A stretch of DNA of 64,000 nt, from NCBI GenBank assembly GCA_009760855.2, contig WPIO01000029.1:3252501-3316500 (forward strand). The letters are read 5' to 3'. Below the pieces are notes generated by a model that saw only the letters and a list, made by a program, of their open reading frames with translations, searched no databases and was not told the DNA's origin. This DNA comes from Cristatella mucedo (Eukaryota > Bryozoa > Phylactolaemata > Cristatellidae). Below, one piece after another: positions 1 through 13,600 of the stretch. Position numbers and translations under genes: made by a program. The first letter of the stretch is position 1. The number at the start of each line of letters is the position of its first letter.

Positions 1-153
1 GCCGCGATTCCGGACCTCCAGCATAATCTTTTCAGACCAGAGGGTGGCAATGAAGTTCTCGGGAAATGTTTCCGAGAACTTGCACAACAGTTCTACTGCT
101 TTGTTAAGAACATAATTGCTACCATCTTTTATATCGTCAGTATAGCCAACCAT
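1..153 (-). CDS. Partial reading frame running off the left edge, unknown product
   Basis: Read on the minus strand, an ATG at 153 opens a 51-codon frame with no stop before the window edge. The composition looks like protein rather than noise: a helix-friendly stretch (NKAVELLCKFSETFPENF) followed by IATLWSEKIMLEV. I do not recognise the family. It could be the start of a gene on the minus strand, an internal exon, or a fragment of a mobile element. No promoter or splice site decides between these. It points away from the homeobox exon. Confidence 0.35.
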   Translation of the reverse strand, partial: MVGYTDDIKDGSNYVLNKAVELLCKFSETFPENFIATLWSEKIMLEVRNRG

Positions 154-356
154 AGCTGCATCCTTTCATTGAGGTCTTACGCACATAGTTCTTGAGATTG
201 CTTCGACCCGACTCTGACGGTGCTGCTCCTGAATCAGGTCAGCCGTGTTTTCGACTTCGAAACGCTATATTTTTTAGAGCAGCTATCCGCAAAATAAATA
301 ATTAATTGTGATTCTACTTTCGGAAATTCGGTAACCCTGGTTACCACCATCGGGCT

Positions 357-358
<2 letters not shown>

Positions 359-430
<72 letters not shown>
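359..430. repeat. (TG)n microsatellite
   Basis: An uninterrupted run of TG dinucleotides about 72 bases long. The flanks 154-358 and 431-601 hold nothing recognisable. Confidence 0.98.
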
Positions 431-434
<4 letters not shown>

Positions 435-598
435 GAGCTGTGGTGCCAATGTGGTGCCAATGCGTCGTTCGTGGGAGCCGTTTCGGCATCTCGTTAATGA
501 TATAATATGCTCGCAACGTAAATTCCATCGACGCTGTCATTTAGGTCGCTAACCATGCGATCGATGTCGCTGTCATTTAGGACGGCAGCAGGACCACC

Positions 599-2232
<1,634 letters not shown>

Positions 2233-2763
2233 GTCAAAATTTGGTTTCAGAACCGCCGCATGAAGTTCAAGAAGGTCAATTCGAACCGGAGCGATAGGAT
2301 GGGCGACGGAAAGTCCGACGCCGACTGCGGACCGGCGTCCGGCGTTTTCCACGATCGCGGGTCATTCGGCGCGGCGGCGCAGTCGGAAGCCGTCGCGGCG
2401 ACAAGAAGAGACGGCGGCGTACTGGACCCGCTTAACCTCACCGTCAAAGCCGACGGCGGCGGCGGCGGCAAAGTACTCGACAGGGCTAGCCTAAGCTACG
2501 CCGCGGCGGATCCTTACGCAGGCGCCGCGGCCGCGGCAACCGCCGCCGCCTCCGCGCAGCAGCCGCCGCAGGTGCACGGAGTCGACTATTTCTCGAAAGC
2601 GTACTCGTACGGCGCGTACGCCTATCAACCGTCCAACGCGTTCGCGCTGAGCGGAGCGCTTCCCGGCCTTCCTTTTGGCCAATCGGCGCAGCAGGAGCAC
2701 AAGATGTACGGCGGCTATCCGTCCGTGTACAACGGCTATTACGGCTACCACAAGTCCGAGTGA
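2233..2763 (+). CDS. Homeobox gene (ANTP class, Hox-like), last coding exon
   Basis: The exon opens with VKIWFQNRRMKFKKVN, which is residues 45-60 of a homeodomain: the second half of recognition helix 3, with W48, F49, N51 and R53 all present, plus Q50 and M54 as in Hox proteins. An in-frame TAG abuts the exon at 2230-2232, so translation must enter through a splice acceptor there, giving a phase-0 intron after residue 44. The remaining 160 residues are low complexity: a Gly-rich stretch, an alanine tract, then a Tyr/Gly-rich end (YGGYPSVYNGYYGYHKSE) and TGA. The product would be a nuclear, sequence-specific DNA-binding transcription factor. K57-K58 followed by V59-N60 is compatible with a posterior (Abd-B type) Hox gene, while F56 also occurs in Hox3/zen proteins; sixteen residues cannot settle the paralogy group. 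It is not Evx, whose helix 3 reads KVWFQNRRMKDKRQ. Residues 1-44 are not in the window. Confidence 0.9.
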   Translation, partial: VKIWFQNRRMKFKKVNSNRSDRMGDGKSDADCGPASGVFHDRGSFGAAAQSEAVAATRRDGGVLDPLNLTVKADGGGGGKVLDRASLSYAAADPYAGAAAAATAAASAQQPPQVHGVDYFSKAYSYGAYAYQPSNAFALSGALPGLPFGQSAQQEHKMYGGYPSVYNGYYGYHKSE

Positions 2764-3532
2764 GGAGCGAGAGGGAGCGCTAGCGAGCGAGCGCCACTCG
2801 CGGCCGCCGTGCGCTATCCCCGCCGCCAGCGGCGGCGTCCGCCGAGGCAGCCGACGCTGCCGTGGCCCGGCCGAGCGCGAGGCGCCGGCCGCCGCCGCAA
2901 GCGCTCGACGAGCTCAGCTCTCTCGACCTGCGCACTAGCGGCTCGGCAGCGCTGAGGGCGGCGCGCCGGCTGACGAGTGCCGCGCCGCCGCGCTTCGGGA
3001 GGGATAACTCCGGAGCACCAGAGCGAGGAGAGGCGGAGCGGACCAGGAGTGCAGCTGCTGTCCGTCGAGTATCCGTCGTCGCGCCGAAGCGCGGCCTGAA
3101 GCCGCGCGGAGGACGCTCGCCGGCTCGACGCGGCGGAGATAAAGATTGATTTATATTCGAGTCGCGTCTCGGAGCCGACGCGCGATTCAAGAGCCGCCTC
3201 ATTAGCGCGGCCGACGTCGCGGCGCTTACGACAGCGTGCTCGCGGGGCGTAACCGGCGGCGCCGAAGCGATGCGTCGCGCTGCGTCGGGTCGGCGCCGCA
3301 CTCGTTCGAGGGCGACGCCCACAGGAAGTTGCTGAGCCGCGACGCAGACAAGACGAGAGAGCCGCGAGTCCGTGCAATCGGCCGTCGGCTCGCCCGGTCG
3401 CTGCGACCCATCGTCGCGCTGCGACCCATCGTCGCGCTGCGACGCGGCGGCACGAGCGCCGCCGCATCCGACCTCGCCTTCCATTTCACCGGGAGGCACT
3501 GCTGAGAGATGCTTCATCATCCTCCCGCTTTC

Positions 3533-3540
3533 GAGAGAGA

Positions 3541-3626
<86 letters not shown>

Positions 3627-3661
3627 TAGAAAGACCAAGAGAGAGGGAGCGAGAGGAAGGG

Positions 3662-3702
<41 letters not shown>
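3533..3702. repeat. Two (GA)n microsatellites
   Basis: GA dinucleotide runs at about 3533-3621 and 3664-3702, separated by a short purine-rich spacer with a G6 run. Confidence 0.97.
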
Positions 3703-3704
<2 letters not shown>

Positions 3705-3818
3705 CAATCTGCTGCCCCTTTTCCGCGGCTCACGGGCCACGCTCGCTGCTTTCTACGGCTTCAAGCGATAGCTGCTCAAATGCGCAGCGTCACGGTTTTG
3801 GAACAATCTACTCAGTTA

Positions 3819-3824
3819 AATAAA
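3819..3824 (+). terminator. Candidate polyadenylation signal AATAAA
   Basis: A canonical AATAAA about 1.06 kb after the homeobox stop codon, followed by A/T-rich sequence. This is the first good candidate for ending that transcript. Confidence 0.4.
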
Positions 3825-3845
3825 GAACAATTATTTGAATTATAC

Positions 3846-5079
3846 TTATAACAATAGTAAGCTACCGGCGCCATTGGAAAAGCTAGACTCGCTGTTTGGC
3901 TGGAGTACTTATGCTCTGGGCTAGACGCGCTTTCGGCCAGAGTTCGCCTCCGTTGGCGACGAGCTTTCCCGACGCCGAGCGAAATCTCCCGCATGGTCGA
4001 CAGAAAGAAACTTTAGAAAGTTAATAGAATTGATTGGGAGTCGATAGAAGCACGCCGAGGCCTAAGCACGTCGAGATCTCCATTACTCGAAGCTGAAAGC
4101 ACGGGTGGGCTTGCACCCTTTGCACGGTGCAGACAGCTAAATCCGGTTGATGATCGGATGCCATCCGGTTGATGATCGTGTATCGACGTTCGCGACGACG
4201 CATCCTCAGCGCGTCGCTGCTGCTTTTCGGCGGCCGTCAGGAAACGCACGCTCGCGCGCGTTTGCCAACGCCCCCCCCCCAAGGACGAGTGTCGCCGCCG
4301 CCGCCGCCGCCGCCCCCTCCCACTTTCGAGAGAGTCCTCTTCGAATGTCCCTAAGGGCGACAGGCTGATGCCGGAGTCTTGGGCCAGTGCTGCTTGCGTC
4401 GAAGGAGCGGGCAAAGGCAGGATGCTCTATAGGAGCGCCGAAGCAATGGCCGCGCGGAGCGAGCGAGACGCTCGACTCGCAGCGAATTCTTTGAAGAGAA
4501 TTGTTTCTTCATTAAAAACCTCCGCGAGAAGCTCCGCTGGTCCGGTCGGTCGCGCGCCGCCGCGCGTCTGTGCGGACTCGTCGCTGTGCCGCCTCTGCCG
4601 TCGCTGCCGCCTCTGGGACACTGGGCTCCACGACACTGCTCAGGATCGAGCGCGACCGGCCAATAGAAAGTAGGCTGCCCAAAGATCGAACTCGACACCC
4701 TGAGCACGGTGCTGAGAACGCTACAGCAGCCGCCGCCGCCGCAACCGGCCGCGTGGTGGCGCAGCCGGCGCGGTGCTGCTGCCACTGGGCTGCCACATAC
4801 ACACACCTGCTGAGCCGCCCGATGGTGACGAGGCATCACCGAGCACGCACCGGTCAATTTTGTTTAGGGCTAATCTGGTCCTCATCGAAAGGTCCACGTC
4901 GGTAGCTGTTAAATTTGTGAGTGAGTGCAGTTTTGCATGCCAAAAGACTGTAGAGACAACAGGGCTGCTTATTGCAAATCGCGGGCGCCACGCGGAAGAT
5001 GGTGGCCCACCGGGCCGACCATAGCCCCAAAGAATATGGAAGGCTGCGAATGGACTCGTTGTTAAGGGGCGAAAGTGGA
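3846..5079. other. CpG-rich intergenic sequence without a recognisable gene
   Basis: Continuation of the CpG-rich domain. It includes a C10 run near 4270, a short (CCG)n at about 4291-4318 and further GCC-rich stretches near 4728. Several frames are open by composition only. Confidence 0.5.
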
Positions 5080-6290
5080 AAGAGGAAGAGAACTGCTCTC
5101 CTCCATGTTAACAATGACATTCTATGGGGCAACGATGGCGGGAATGTCACTGCCCTAGTTCTGCAAGATCTGTCAGCTGCCGTCGACACCATTGATCACG
5201 ATGTTCTACTTAAACGATTGAGAACAACGATCGGTCTGACAGACGAGGCACTGGCGTCATTCAAGTCGGACTTGTCCGGTCGTGTTCAATCCGTGTCATC
5301 TGGGGGTCAGGTCTCATATACGAGACGGATCACCTGTGGAGTCCTTCAAGAGTCCGTCCTTCGGCCCCTTGCTGTTCTCCATTTATACTTAACCCCTTGG
5401 AAAACTGATTAAGGCCCGTGGAATAGGATAGCACTTTTATGCTGACGATACTCAGCCATATTTGTCATTCAAACCGTCGGAATCAGCTGCAGCAACTGAG
5501 AAACTGGATACTTCCCTTGCCGAAATTCGATCCTGGGTGTCGGAAGACTTCTTGAAACAAAATGACGATAAAACCGAACTGCTGCTCATAGGACACCCTA
5601 AGCGTGTGGCTGGATTAAAAGGCTTTGCTCTTCTAATAGGTGATGATATTATGCGACCATCGCCACGTGCTCGAAATTTATGTGTCGTTTTCGACAGCTG
5701 CCTCAATTTTAAAAGCTTTATTCAGGAGACTGCTTCTATTGCTAGCCATCACGTCCGATCCCTATCAAAGATTAGGAGCTGTCCTCCGCAGTGGCTTGCA
5801 AAAAATTAACTAGCTCCTTAGTTCTGTCTCGGCTTGATCATTGTAATTCCCTTTTGGCTGGGCTGCCAAATAAAGCAGCTAGGCCACTGCAGCTGACTAT
5901 GAATATGGCTGCAAGGCTAGTCTTCAAGTCCCAGAGGCTTGAGCACGTGTCTCCTTTGCTAAAAGAGCTAGGATGGATGCCGGTTGAGCAACGGATACAG
6001 AGCGAAGTTCTTACGCGGATCCACAAGGCCCGTCACGGCTTGGCTCCTTCGTACCTAGCTAAACTGCTGCACCAGTTTCAGCCTCTTCGCGCCCTCAGGT
6101 CCTGTATGGACAATAAATTAGCTGTTCCATTCCTCCACTTAAAGACCGTTGGCCCAAGAAGCTTTAGTGCTCTGCAGGTCCTAGACAGTGGAAGCCGCCT
6201 CCACAATTCTTACGCAGCGACAACTACTTTCCTGCTGCCGACTATGGCTCATCCGGCTGTCTTGCATCTTGGCTGGAGCCAAGTGAAGAA
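5080..6290 (+). mobile_element. LINE family A reverse transcriptase pseudogene
   Basis: A degraded non-LTR retrotransposon of the CR1/L2-like type. Conceptual fragments include LSAAVDTIDHDVLLKRL (RT domain), the catalytic YADD box (5438-5449), NDDKTELLLIGHPKRVAG and LGWMPVEQRIQ. The frame changes at least twice and [10 protein letters not shown] has decayed to GVLQESVLRP. Truncated at the 5' end; immobile. Confidence 0.92.
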
Positions 6291-6330
6291 GATGCTTTGC
6301 TGCTGCTAGCCTTGTACTTGGTCGTGGGCC

Positions 6331-6362
6331 GGAGAGAAAGGGAGAGAGAGAGAGAGAGAGAA

Positions 6363-6398
<36 letters not shown>
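6331..6398. repeat. (GA)n microsatellite
   Basis: GA dinucleotide run with two GGG interruptions, immediately after a LINE family A fragment. Confidence 0.95.
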
Positions 6399-6399
<1 letters not shown>

Positions 6400-7640
6400 A
6401 GTCTGTTCCGCAGTGGATTGAAGGATTTCAGCCTCTGCCACGGAGCATAGCAGCTGCAGCTGCGGGTTCGAGGATGGCTCGGCCTTGGGAGGAACCGTGA
6501 AGAAGATGCTTGATCCGTTAGGCAGATGGCGCGAAGTCCCGGCAACCGATGCTAGGTCGCTAGGCCTCAATGTGCCTGACAATCCTCTTCGCTTCCTTTG
6601 GGCCTGAATCGACTTTGCTGACCTATAGGAGTACTGGGCAGGCTGGTGCACACTATTACGCCCGCGGCGAGTCGATCAAGGGCAAAGACAAGTGCAGTAT
6701 TATTAAAGACAGCAGGACTTAACGTGGCAGCTCCTGCCCGCCGATAGTTGCGTGCCACTTTCAGCAGGTCCATTCGCGTCTGGGCCTTATCTAATGATGA
6801 ATGACTGAACGATGACTGGCAATGTCTGAACTCAGCCGTTAAGCAAGGATGGCGGAAAAAAGCCTCCCGATTGTTGCAACCACTTAGCTTTGCACGTAGA
6901 AAGCTCTGGCTCCCCCCCCCCCCCGGAGAATTATAGAGCGACCGAGTGCCAAACGTGCGTACTTCTCAACAAGTGTGATCTAACTTCTATGTCTTCAGCT
7001 ATCTCTTCACACCAGATTGATGGTAGGAAAATTTAAAAAGAGCATTATTTTTTGTCTTTGCCGCTGCTGTCACGCACAGTTCAAAAGGGGGTCCAGTCAA
7101 GTTCTCTTTCGCTGTAACCCAAACGAGCAGTGAAAACTGAAATTTATTTCGCAGAAAACAACGATTGGATAAAAATCTTCGCCCTTGGGTCTTAGCGGGG
7201 GGGGGGGTAAGGTGCTCGAACTTTAGCACCCGAGCTGTGGATTTGAGCCCTGCAGCCGACAGTCCTGCATTTATTTCCCTCAGCAAGTTCGGCCTACACA
7301 GGCGCCTGTAAGGGTCTTTATGGCTGTATGGAGAAAAGACGGCTCCTTGAGGGTAGCTCCAACATGGCGCCACCAAGCCAGTGTACGCGCAATGTGTCCT
7401 CGCCTGCGAATAATGCCCTAGGTCATAAATATCCACGATCGCCTAAGGATGCTGAGGTGTACTGCAGCGTCGTCCTTATGGGCGACGCTGCACCGGTAAC
7501 GATCCATCTTTGTTTGCCCTCCTAGGATCTGCAAAAGATTAGAAATTCTTTAAAATTAAGCTAACTAAGTATATCTGCTCTATAGAGCCAGAGAAATGTG
7601 ATGTTTCGGTTCATTCAAGTCACACCTAAGAATCCGCTTA
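6399..7640. other. Intergenic sequence with a decayed SINE head
   Basis: No gene seen. A C10 run lies near 6914 and a G11 run near 7197. At about 7200-7265 a tRNA-like head (AAGGTGCTCG followed by GATTTGAGCCC) resembles SINE family 1 in plus orientation. Confidence 0.4.
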
Positions 7641-7644
7641 CAAG

Positions 7645-7760
7645 GCTTCGGTATTGCATACCCTTGGGCTGTGAGTGCGCTATACAAAACTCTCCTGCGT
7701 AACACCCACATGGTCTTTATGACTTTGTGGAGTTACAGACGGAGATACATAACATAGCAT
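7645..7760 (+). mobile_element. LINE family A 3' end
   Basis: The terminal non-coding segment shared with the copies near 18240-18345 and 49850-49925: GCGCTATACAAAACTCTC, then the ACACCCAC...GTCTTTATGACTTTGTGG segment and a GTTACAGACGGAGATACA end. Confidence 0.8.
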
Positions 7761-7865
7761 TGGCAAGGTTATTTCAGTTGATGGCTCCGAATTATGGGTG
7801 TGCTGATTAATACCACCCGGCGTACTACAACCAACCAAGGCTTTTAAAGTGGTAACACTATAAAA

Positions 7866-8000
7866 AATACAATTAATTTCGCATTGTGCACTAAGAGAAC
7901 TTAATCTCTATCCAAGCGCTTTACATATGCCACAGGACTCGTGTCCACGACTGTGGTTGTTATAGGCGAGCATCTTACTTCTCGGCCAAACCAGGGTGGT
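7866..8000 (-). mobile_element. SINE family 1
   Basis: Minus-orientation copy. The LINE-B-like tail (AGAGAACTTAATCTCTATCC) comes first, then a decayed tRNA-like head ending near GGCCAAACCAGG. Confidence 0.65.
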
Positions 8001-10479
8001 GTTATACATCAGCTAGTGAGAAAGTCCCGCAAAGCTGACATGTCTACGTTCGTCTTTCACGGGCGCCATCACTTGATGACCTTTGAACTCATTGCGCTCG
8101 CTTGTCTGCCGATCAAAACGTACTGCTTTCGTTAGTTTTCTGTTGTTGGGCCCGCTGGCGTCCCTTAGAAAGCGGCGCCGATGGCACAGCCACTGTGCAC
8201 GAATCAAGATCAGGCAAGACATTGTCTTCCACGTCGGCCAACAGGGTATCGCACGAGTTGCACCTCAACGCCAGAGACATTTAAATTTCGTAAACGTAAT
8301 AGAGACGTCTCGCGAGATCCGTCGCGTGAGCCTAAAGAAAACGCCGCTGGCTGCGGTACTCAAACAAGACGGCAGCACAAGACGATCGCTCACATGCGAT
8401 CTTAACTCAGTAGCGTTTCCTGCAGCGTTTCTCGGCGCCGCCGTCGAATCACTGGCAAAGCGGCAGCAAGGGATGCAGCTCCGCGAGCTTCGGACGATGC
8501 ACTCCGCACTCGGTTACTCGATGCCAGCATCGAGGGAACATGGTTGAATGCACTATGGCGTACACAGCCGCCCGTCGCCGTTGGAACGAGAGGAGCAGCT
8601 TGGCGAGCAGGTGCTACTGCTGCTGCTGCTGCCGCAGCCGCCGCCGCCGCCGCCATTGCTGCTGCTGCTGCCCGCTGCCGCCGATGCTGCTGCCGCTGCT
8701 ACTGGTTAAGTCTGTGGATCGCTCGACGCGAGTTGACCGTCCCGCCAGGCTTCCAATTTCCTTCTCGTTAAGAAATGGCTCGTCGGTCGAACAAGGATGA
8801 ACTGAGAACAAAATGACTCGCCAGAGAAACACCCACTTAGACCCTACAGAGCGTAATTACATTACATTGAGAGAGTGAAGTCGTCGCAAGCTCGTCGATA
8901 AAAGCTTTCCATTTTTCTGGTAGACACACTGAAGCGTCTGAGCACGATCCATGTCTACGAAGCGAAGTGCGTCTACGAAGGCGGCAGCCGCCATGCTTTT
9001 TTGGGTCTTTTCCCGATTGGTCGGCTGCCTCCCAAGTCTCTGTTCTTCTGTCACCAAGAAGTAGACAGCGCGGCTATATCTTCTAACCCGGCCCTCGAGA
9101 CTCGGATCCTACCCGTCAGCCGCCAGTCCCCCGCCCCTTACCGGTTAAAATCAATGAGGCAAATGATTCTGGACAACTAGCATAAAACGGAAGTACTGAC
9201 AGAGGTACCATAGTCTGGGCAAGTTTCGTTCGTGCTCACGCCTAGATCTCCCAGTTTAGCCACTTACTGGCTGAGAAAGTAAACATAGGGATTGATATTT
9301 GGGCCAACAAATTAGTACTTAATCGACAGCAGTCACCTTGCAAATACCATGAATATGTCAAGATTGATTCATCCAGTGAAGTCGTTTGCTGAAGGTCTGG
9401 CTACCGATGGGGCCACGGCTGCTGGCATTACTTTAATTATTTTTTGTGAGGTCACAGAGAGAAAAATTCGGCATTGCACATCATTATACTCGTTTGCAGC
9501 AGCTAAATGCTGCTTAGACAATTAAGCAATTGTAGAATAAATCTGGCTTACATGTTGTCACGACTACCCAACCCTATCGGAAAAAATTCATAAAGATGAA
9601 GCAGAAAATTGGTCTATTATCTGTCAATCCTGAGATAGTAATGCAAACTTCAGTAATCACGGGTCGGTAATGCAAAGGCTGACTGGTCATCTGCAAATAA
9701 GATAGACAAAAACACAAATGCAGCACCAACCTGCAGCTGTTCCGCAGTCTCAAGGCTAAGACCTGTCGTTGCACTGATGCACCTGCTTATGGCCTTAATC
9801 GCGGCACTCTCTTCATCCCGAATCCAGCCACTGAGTTGGTGCATACCCAGCCACTGATTGCATGCAACGACAGGAAATAGGAAGATGTACAGCACACCGA
9901 GCCTGAACGTTCGCCCGCGTGGGGCGCAGCTTTAGCGCGATGCAGAGAAAGAACGACTGGCTTGTCGACGTTGCTTGTCAATCGACTGGCGTAGATTACG
10001 TGAGCACCTGCTCGCCGCGTTGTCGAGAGTCAAGAAACGCTAGCAGTTGTGGTAGCCGTCGCTTTGGCATGAGACATTTGGTCGTGCGACGTCGGCGGGT
10101 CCGAGTGGGCATTCCTCCGCCGCCAGGCGAGCCGCCAGCGCCTCGCAGTGTCTGTCGCGAAAGGCCTCGTGTTAAGGCGAGCCGGCGTCTCGTCAAACCA
10201 CCACTCGGCGCCCGCTAGCGAACGCCTGTCGGCTCGTTGCTCCCGTGAGCCCTTTTACAGGAGACCCGGGTGGCAGCTAGTGGAGCCGTGCGTCAACGGC
10301 CTCTTTTCTAATGGACTTTCTAATTTTGGGATCCCAAAAGCGGCAGATTTCGTAGCGGCACCTGGAGGGTATACATGCGGGATCGATCCATTAGAACGGT
10401 TCTCAGCGATCGCTCTCGACACTCAGCCCGACTAGACGCGGCTCCAAATGATGCCGAGCTCAAATGTGGCTCGGTGACT
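8001..10479. other. Intergenic sequence with a CTG/CCG trinucleotide repeat
   Basis: No gene recognised. 8613-8704 alternates (GCT)n and (GCC)n trinucleotides. The polyalanine, polyglutamine and polycysteine frames there are repeat artefacts. Moderately CpG-rich around 9990-10260. Confidence 0.45.
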
Positions 10480-10600
10480 AAAAAAGAAATAAACTACACC
10501 CTGAGCGCGACACGAGCCCACGACCTCGGTCGTTAAATATATTCACCTTGACCTTGGTCAAGGCGAGCACCTCAACCATCGGGCTGAGCCAGCGGGGACG
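10480..10600 (-). mobile_element. SINE family 1, decayed copy
   Basis: The reversed tRNA-like head is visible: GAGCCCACGACCTCGG, then GGTCAAGGCGAGCACCT and GGGCTGAGCCAGC, as in the copies at 36534 and 50594. Confidence 0.65.
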
Positions 10601-13600
10601 AAGGATGCTAGCATTCAGCAATCCCATTAAATAAATGAGCTACTGACTAAATTTATTATCGTCGTCCGAGACCTGTCTATGAGTAGGCTCAAGAGGACAT
10701 TTTTAATGTGACCTTGACCATGGCGAATGGTCTCAGGACTAGGATGGCTAAAGGGCGGTAAGGTGCCAAAGCCGGGGCACTTCCATTCCGCTTCGGTCCG
10801 AGGGAGTGGGTTGGGACTTGCCGGCCCCCTTCGTTATGCCTACGGTCTGCATACAGTGAGTTCTCACTGAAACTGCGGCATGCTAAATCACCCTGTCTAT
10901 GACTGCCTAGACATTTACGTATTATTCGCGGTTCCTGAATTGTAACGGTTTCGAACAAGTTATGCGATACTCCACGATTAGATAGCAAAGCCGAGGTCGC
11001 GAATTAGGCAGCCAGTTGTGCCTTGCTGTATGTAGCTCGGCTGAGCTGTGCTGCTCTAGACTTTGAGCCGTACGAGAGTTGTTAAATACACGCCATGACC
11101 GGAAATAAATGGAAGCACGTGGCCCTCCGGTGCTGACGTCCAGGCAGATCTGCGCGAGGGATATGAGTTTTCCCCATCTTCGTTGCTGCCGCGCTTCGCT
11201 GCTTTCGGCATGTCGACCTTCGTGTCGACCTTGGCGCTGCACCTACGCTAGTCGCTAGCCGCGTAAAAAGGTTCCAGCTTGGCCGGGATTCGTCGTGCGT
11301 CAGCGAGGACTAGCAACGTAACGAGCACTGCGTTTGCGACCTAGTTCTGTCCAGATTGGGAGCCGGCTGCATACCCTTTGCGACTGTACCGTAGTGAACC
11401 ACATTGTATCTGCACACAGCACTAATGATGCGGCCCTCGGCTTGATGGCCACCGGGGCCCGCCGCCCCCCCCCCCGCCTCGACCGCCGTCTAACTGTCCT
11501 ACCGCCGATCTGCATATCTGCTGGCATAGAACGAATGAGCAACGCCTACGTTAGACTGCGCTGGTGATTCATTATTATAATAGCGAGAGACCATCTCGCC
11601 CTCCCCCGTCACGACGTCTGGGCTAAGCCGCGATTTGACTGCGGTCGCAGACCTGAGGTTCGACACGAAATTCCCGCGCTTCCCGCTTTGCAGCAAATGT
11701 TAAGCGCCTAGAAAGAGATTGAGTTCTTTGAGGGCGCTGTATCAAGTGCATTATTATTATTATTACTATTATTATTAATACAAACCTCCCGCTGCGGCAG
11801 CAACGCCCCGCCGCCGCGCACGTCTGGAGGACGAGTTCAACCGCCGAATCAATTATGGCGGTTCTGGAAGCTTATCCATATCAATGGTCGGCGCTTGGCG
11901 CCTCGAAGTTTATGTTCGAGCTTGAGTCGTCTGCTCGAGCTTAGTTAGACCGTCCGGTCAGCAGGTCAGCAGGAGAGTCGAGTGCAGTGTGCACAGCACC
12001 CGCCAGCTGACCGCTGGTGCTCGTCGCCTTGTTGTTCTTCATTTTGAACAGTGACGACTGTGCATGGGCGGGTAGGCACTGAGCGTACCGCGGACGAATT
12101 GGCACGCTGCTTGCTTTCGCGGTGCACCCGAGCAGTAGGGCCCGGACTACGGTGTGGCGTGGTTCGAGTCGTACCCGTGTCTGGTCGAGTTCGGTCAATG
12201 CCATTCTACGCTCAGGTCTCTTTCTAACGGCCCTCGCACTTTCGGAGCGCTTGCAGTTTACTGGAGCGAAAGGAACGCAAAGTCGAACATTTACCTCTTT
12301 AGCTAAGACCTAAAATGATGCGAAGTCAGTGCAGATGGTGACAGTAGCCAGATGCCGGTTCCAGACTTCTCGTACAAACGAACTGAGGCCCGATCGCCAA
12401 AAGACTTCAATTTAGCGTGAGGACGAGGCGAGATGAGGACTGGCGGCCGACGTGCGAGTAGCGTGAGGCTGCACTGGAGGAGAAGAATGAGGTCAAATAG
12501 GCAGGCTGGTGAAAGCGACCTGCAAGCCTGAGAGAGGATTTTGAAGTCGATTAGATGCTTGACACGTGATCTCTCCTGTTTCTGGCTTGGGTTCTTCCTT
12601 CAAAGCCGCATCGCAAAGCTGGCTGCTACTACTCTGCTTTACGACGCCACTGCATTGCTACATCCGCTGCTACCACTTACTCGGATATTCTCCTGACTCC
12701 GATCTCTCTGCTCCCCTTTTTTGCGTCCGATCCTCGGGCTGCTGGCTGCTCGATTTCAAACCGAAGGGCGCCAAGACACACCGAATGCGCTAAAGAAAAT
12801 ATCTAGCCCAGCACCAACTTAGTCCTCACGGCTTCGTGGGCTTACAGACGCTGAAACAGACCCAGGCTCAAGGGAACACGCACACATGCACACGGAGGTA
12901 CATACGGCTGGACACCTGGTCGCAATTAAAATTGGATGTCACCCGCCGCCCCCCCCCCCCCGCTTGCTGCAGGCCATTACTTTCGATTGGTTCTTTCTGT
13001 GTTTTCGAGTCGAAGACGCGAGCCGGCACGTACACACAGGCAGACACACCGTAACCTCTCAACAGTGTCAAACCGAGGCTCACGACCCATTCGTGGGCCA
13101 ACGGTCGTGCGTACACTCACTCAGTCCTCGTGGCTTTGTTGAGCTACAGACGGGAGATACCATTTGAATTTGAATTGGTGACGTGGACAGACTGAAGCGT
13201 AGTCCGCCGTTCGCCAGTACAGCGATTCCTCCCACACTTCGGCCGCTGCCGCTGTGACACTCGAGGTGGCGCCCTACGGAGATCCGTTGTATCGTCCTGC
13301 TTCTTTTAAGCTAAGCACCGGATGAGCTGCCCGTGCTCTTTGGGCGAGCAAGTCTGCACTCAGACTACATACACCTGTAGGATGCCGATGCAGGTGCCCT
13401 CCCTCCCCTTCCCCCTTGCTACGACGCCTACGGTTACTGGACCAGAGAGCGAGGCCGACCAAAACGAGCCACGCCCGGCCTATCAGCAAGGCTTCTCGAT
13501 GCATTCGTCGCTCTTGGCTCGAAGGAGCTCAGTTTGAGCAGAGGTCGAGGCCAAGGACCAGGAGACCACCGCCGAGGCATCTCTTTACGTTCGTCAACGG

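Larger units (their letters stand above)
2764..3845 (+). other. Probable 3' UTR of the homeobox gene
   Basis: CpG-rich, non-coding sequence follows the TGA. It contains two GA microsatellites and ends near the first AATAAA downstream of the stop. The extent is inferred from that signal only. Confidence 0.4.

Noticed and set aside
2233-2763. Calling the homeobox gene Evx because of the lunapark neighbourhood
   Set aside because: Evx helix 3 ends KVWFQNRRMKDKRQ and its intron is near 46/47. Here it is VKIWFQNRRMKFKK with the intron at 44/45.
8402-8771. Polyalanine/polyglutamine/polycysteine protein
   Set aside because: All frames arise from an interrupted CTG/CCG trinucleotide repeat; sequence outside the repeat shows no protein signature.
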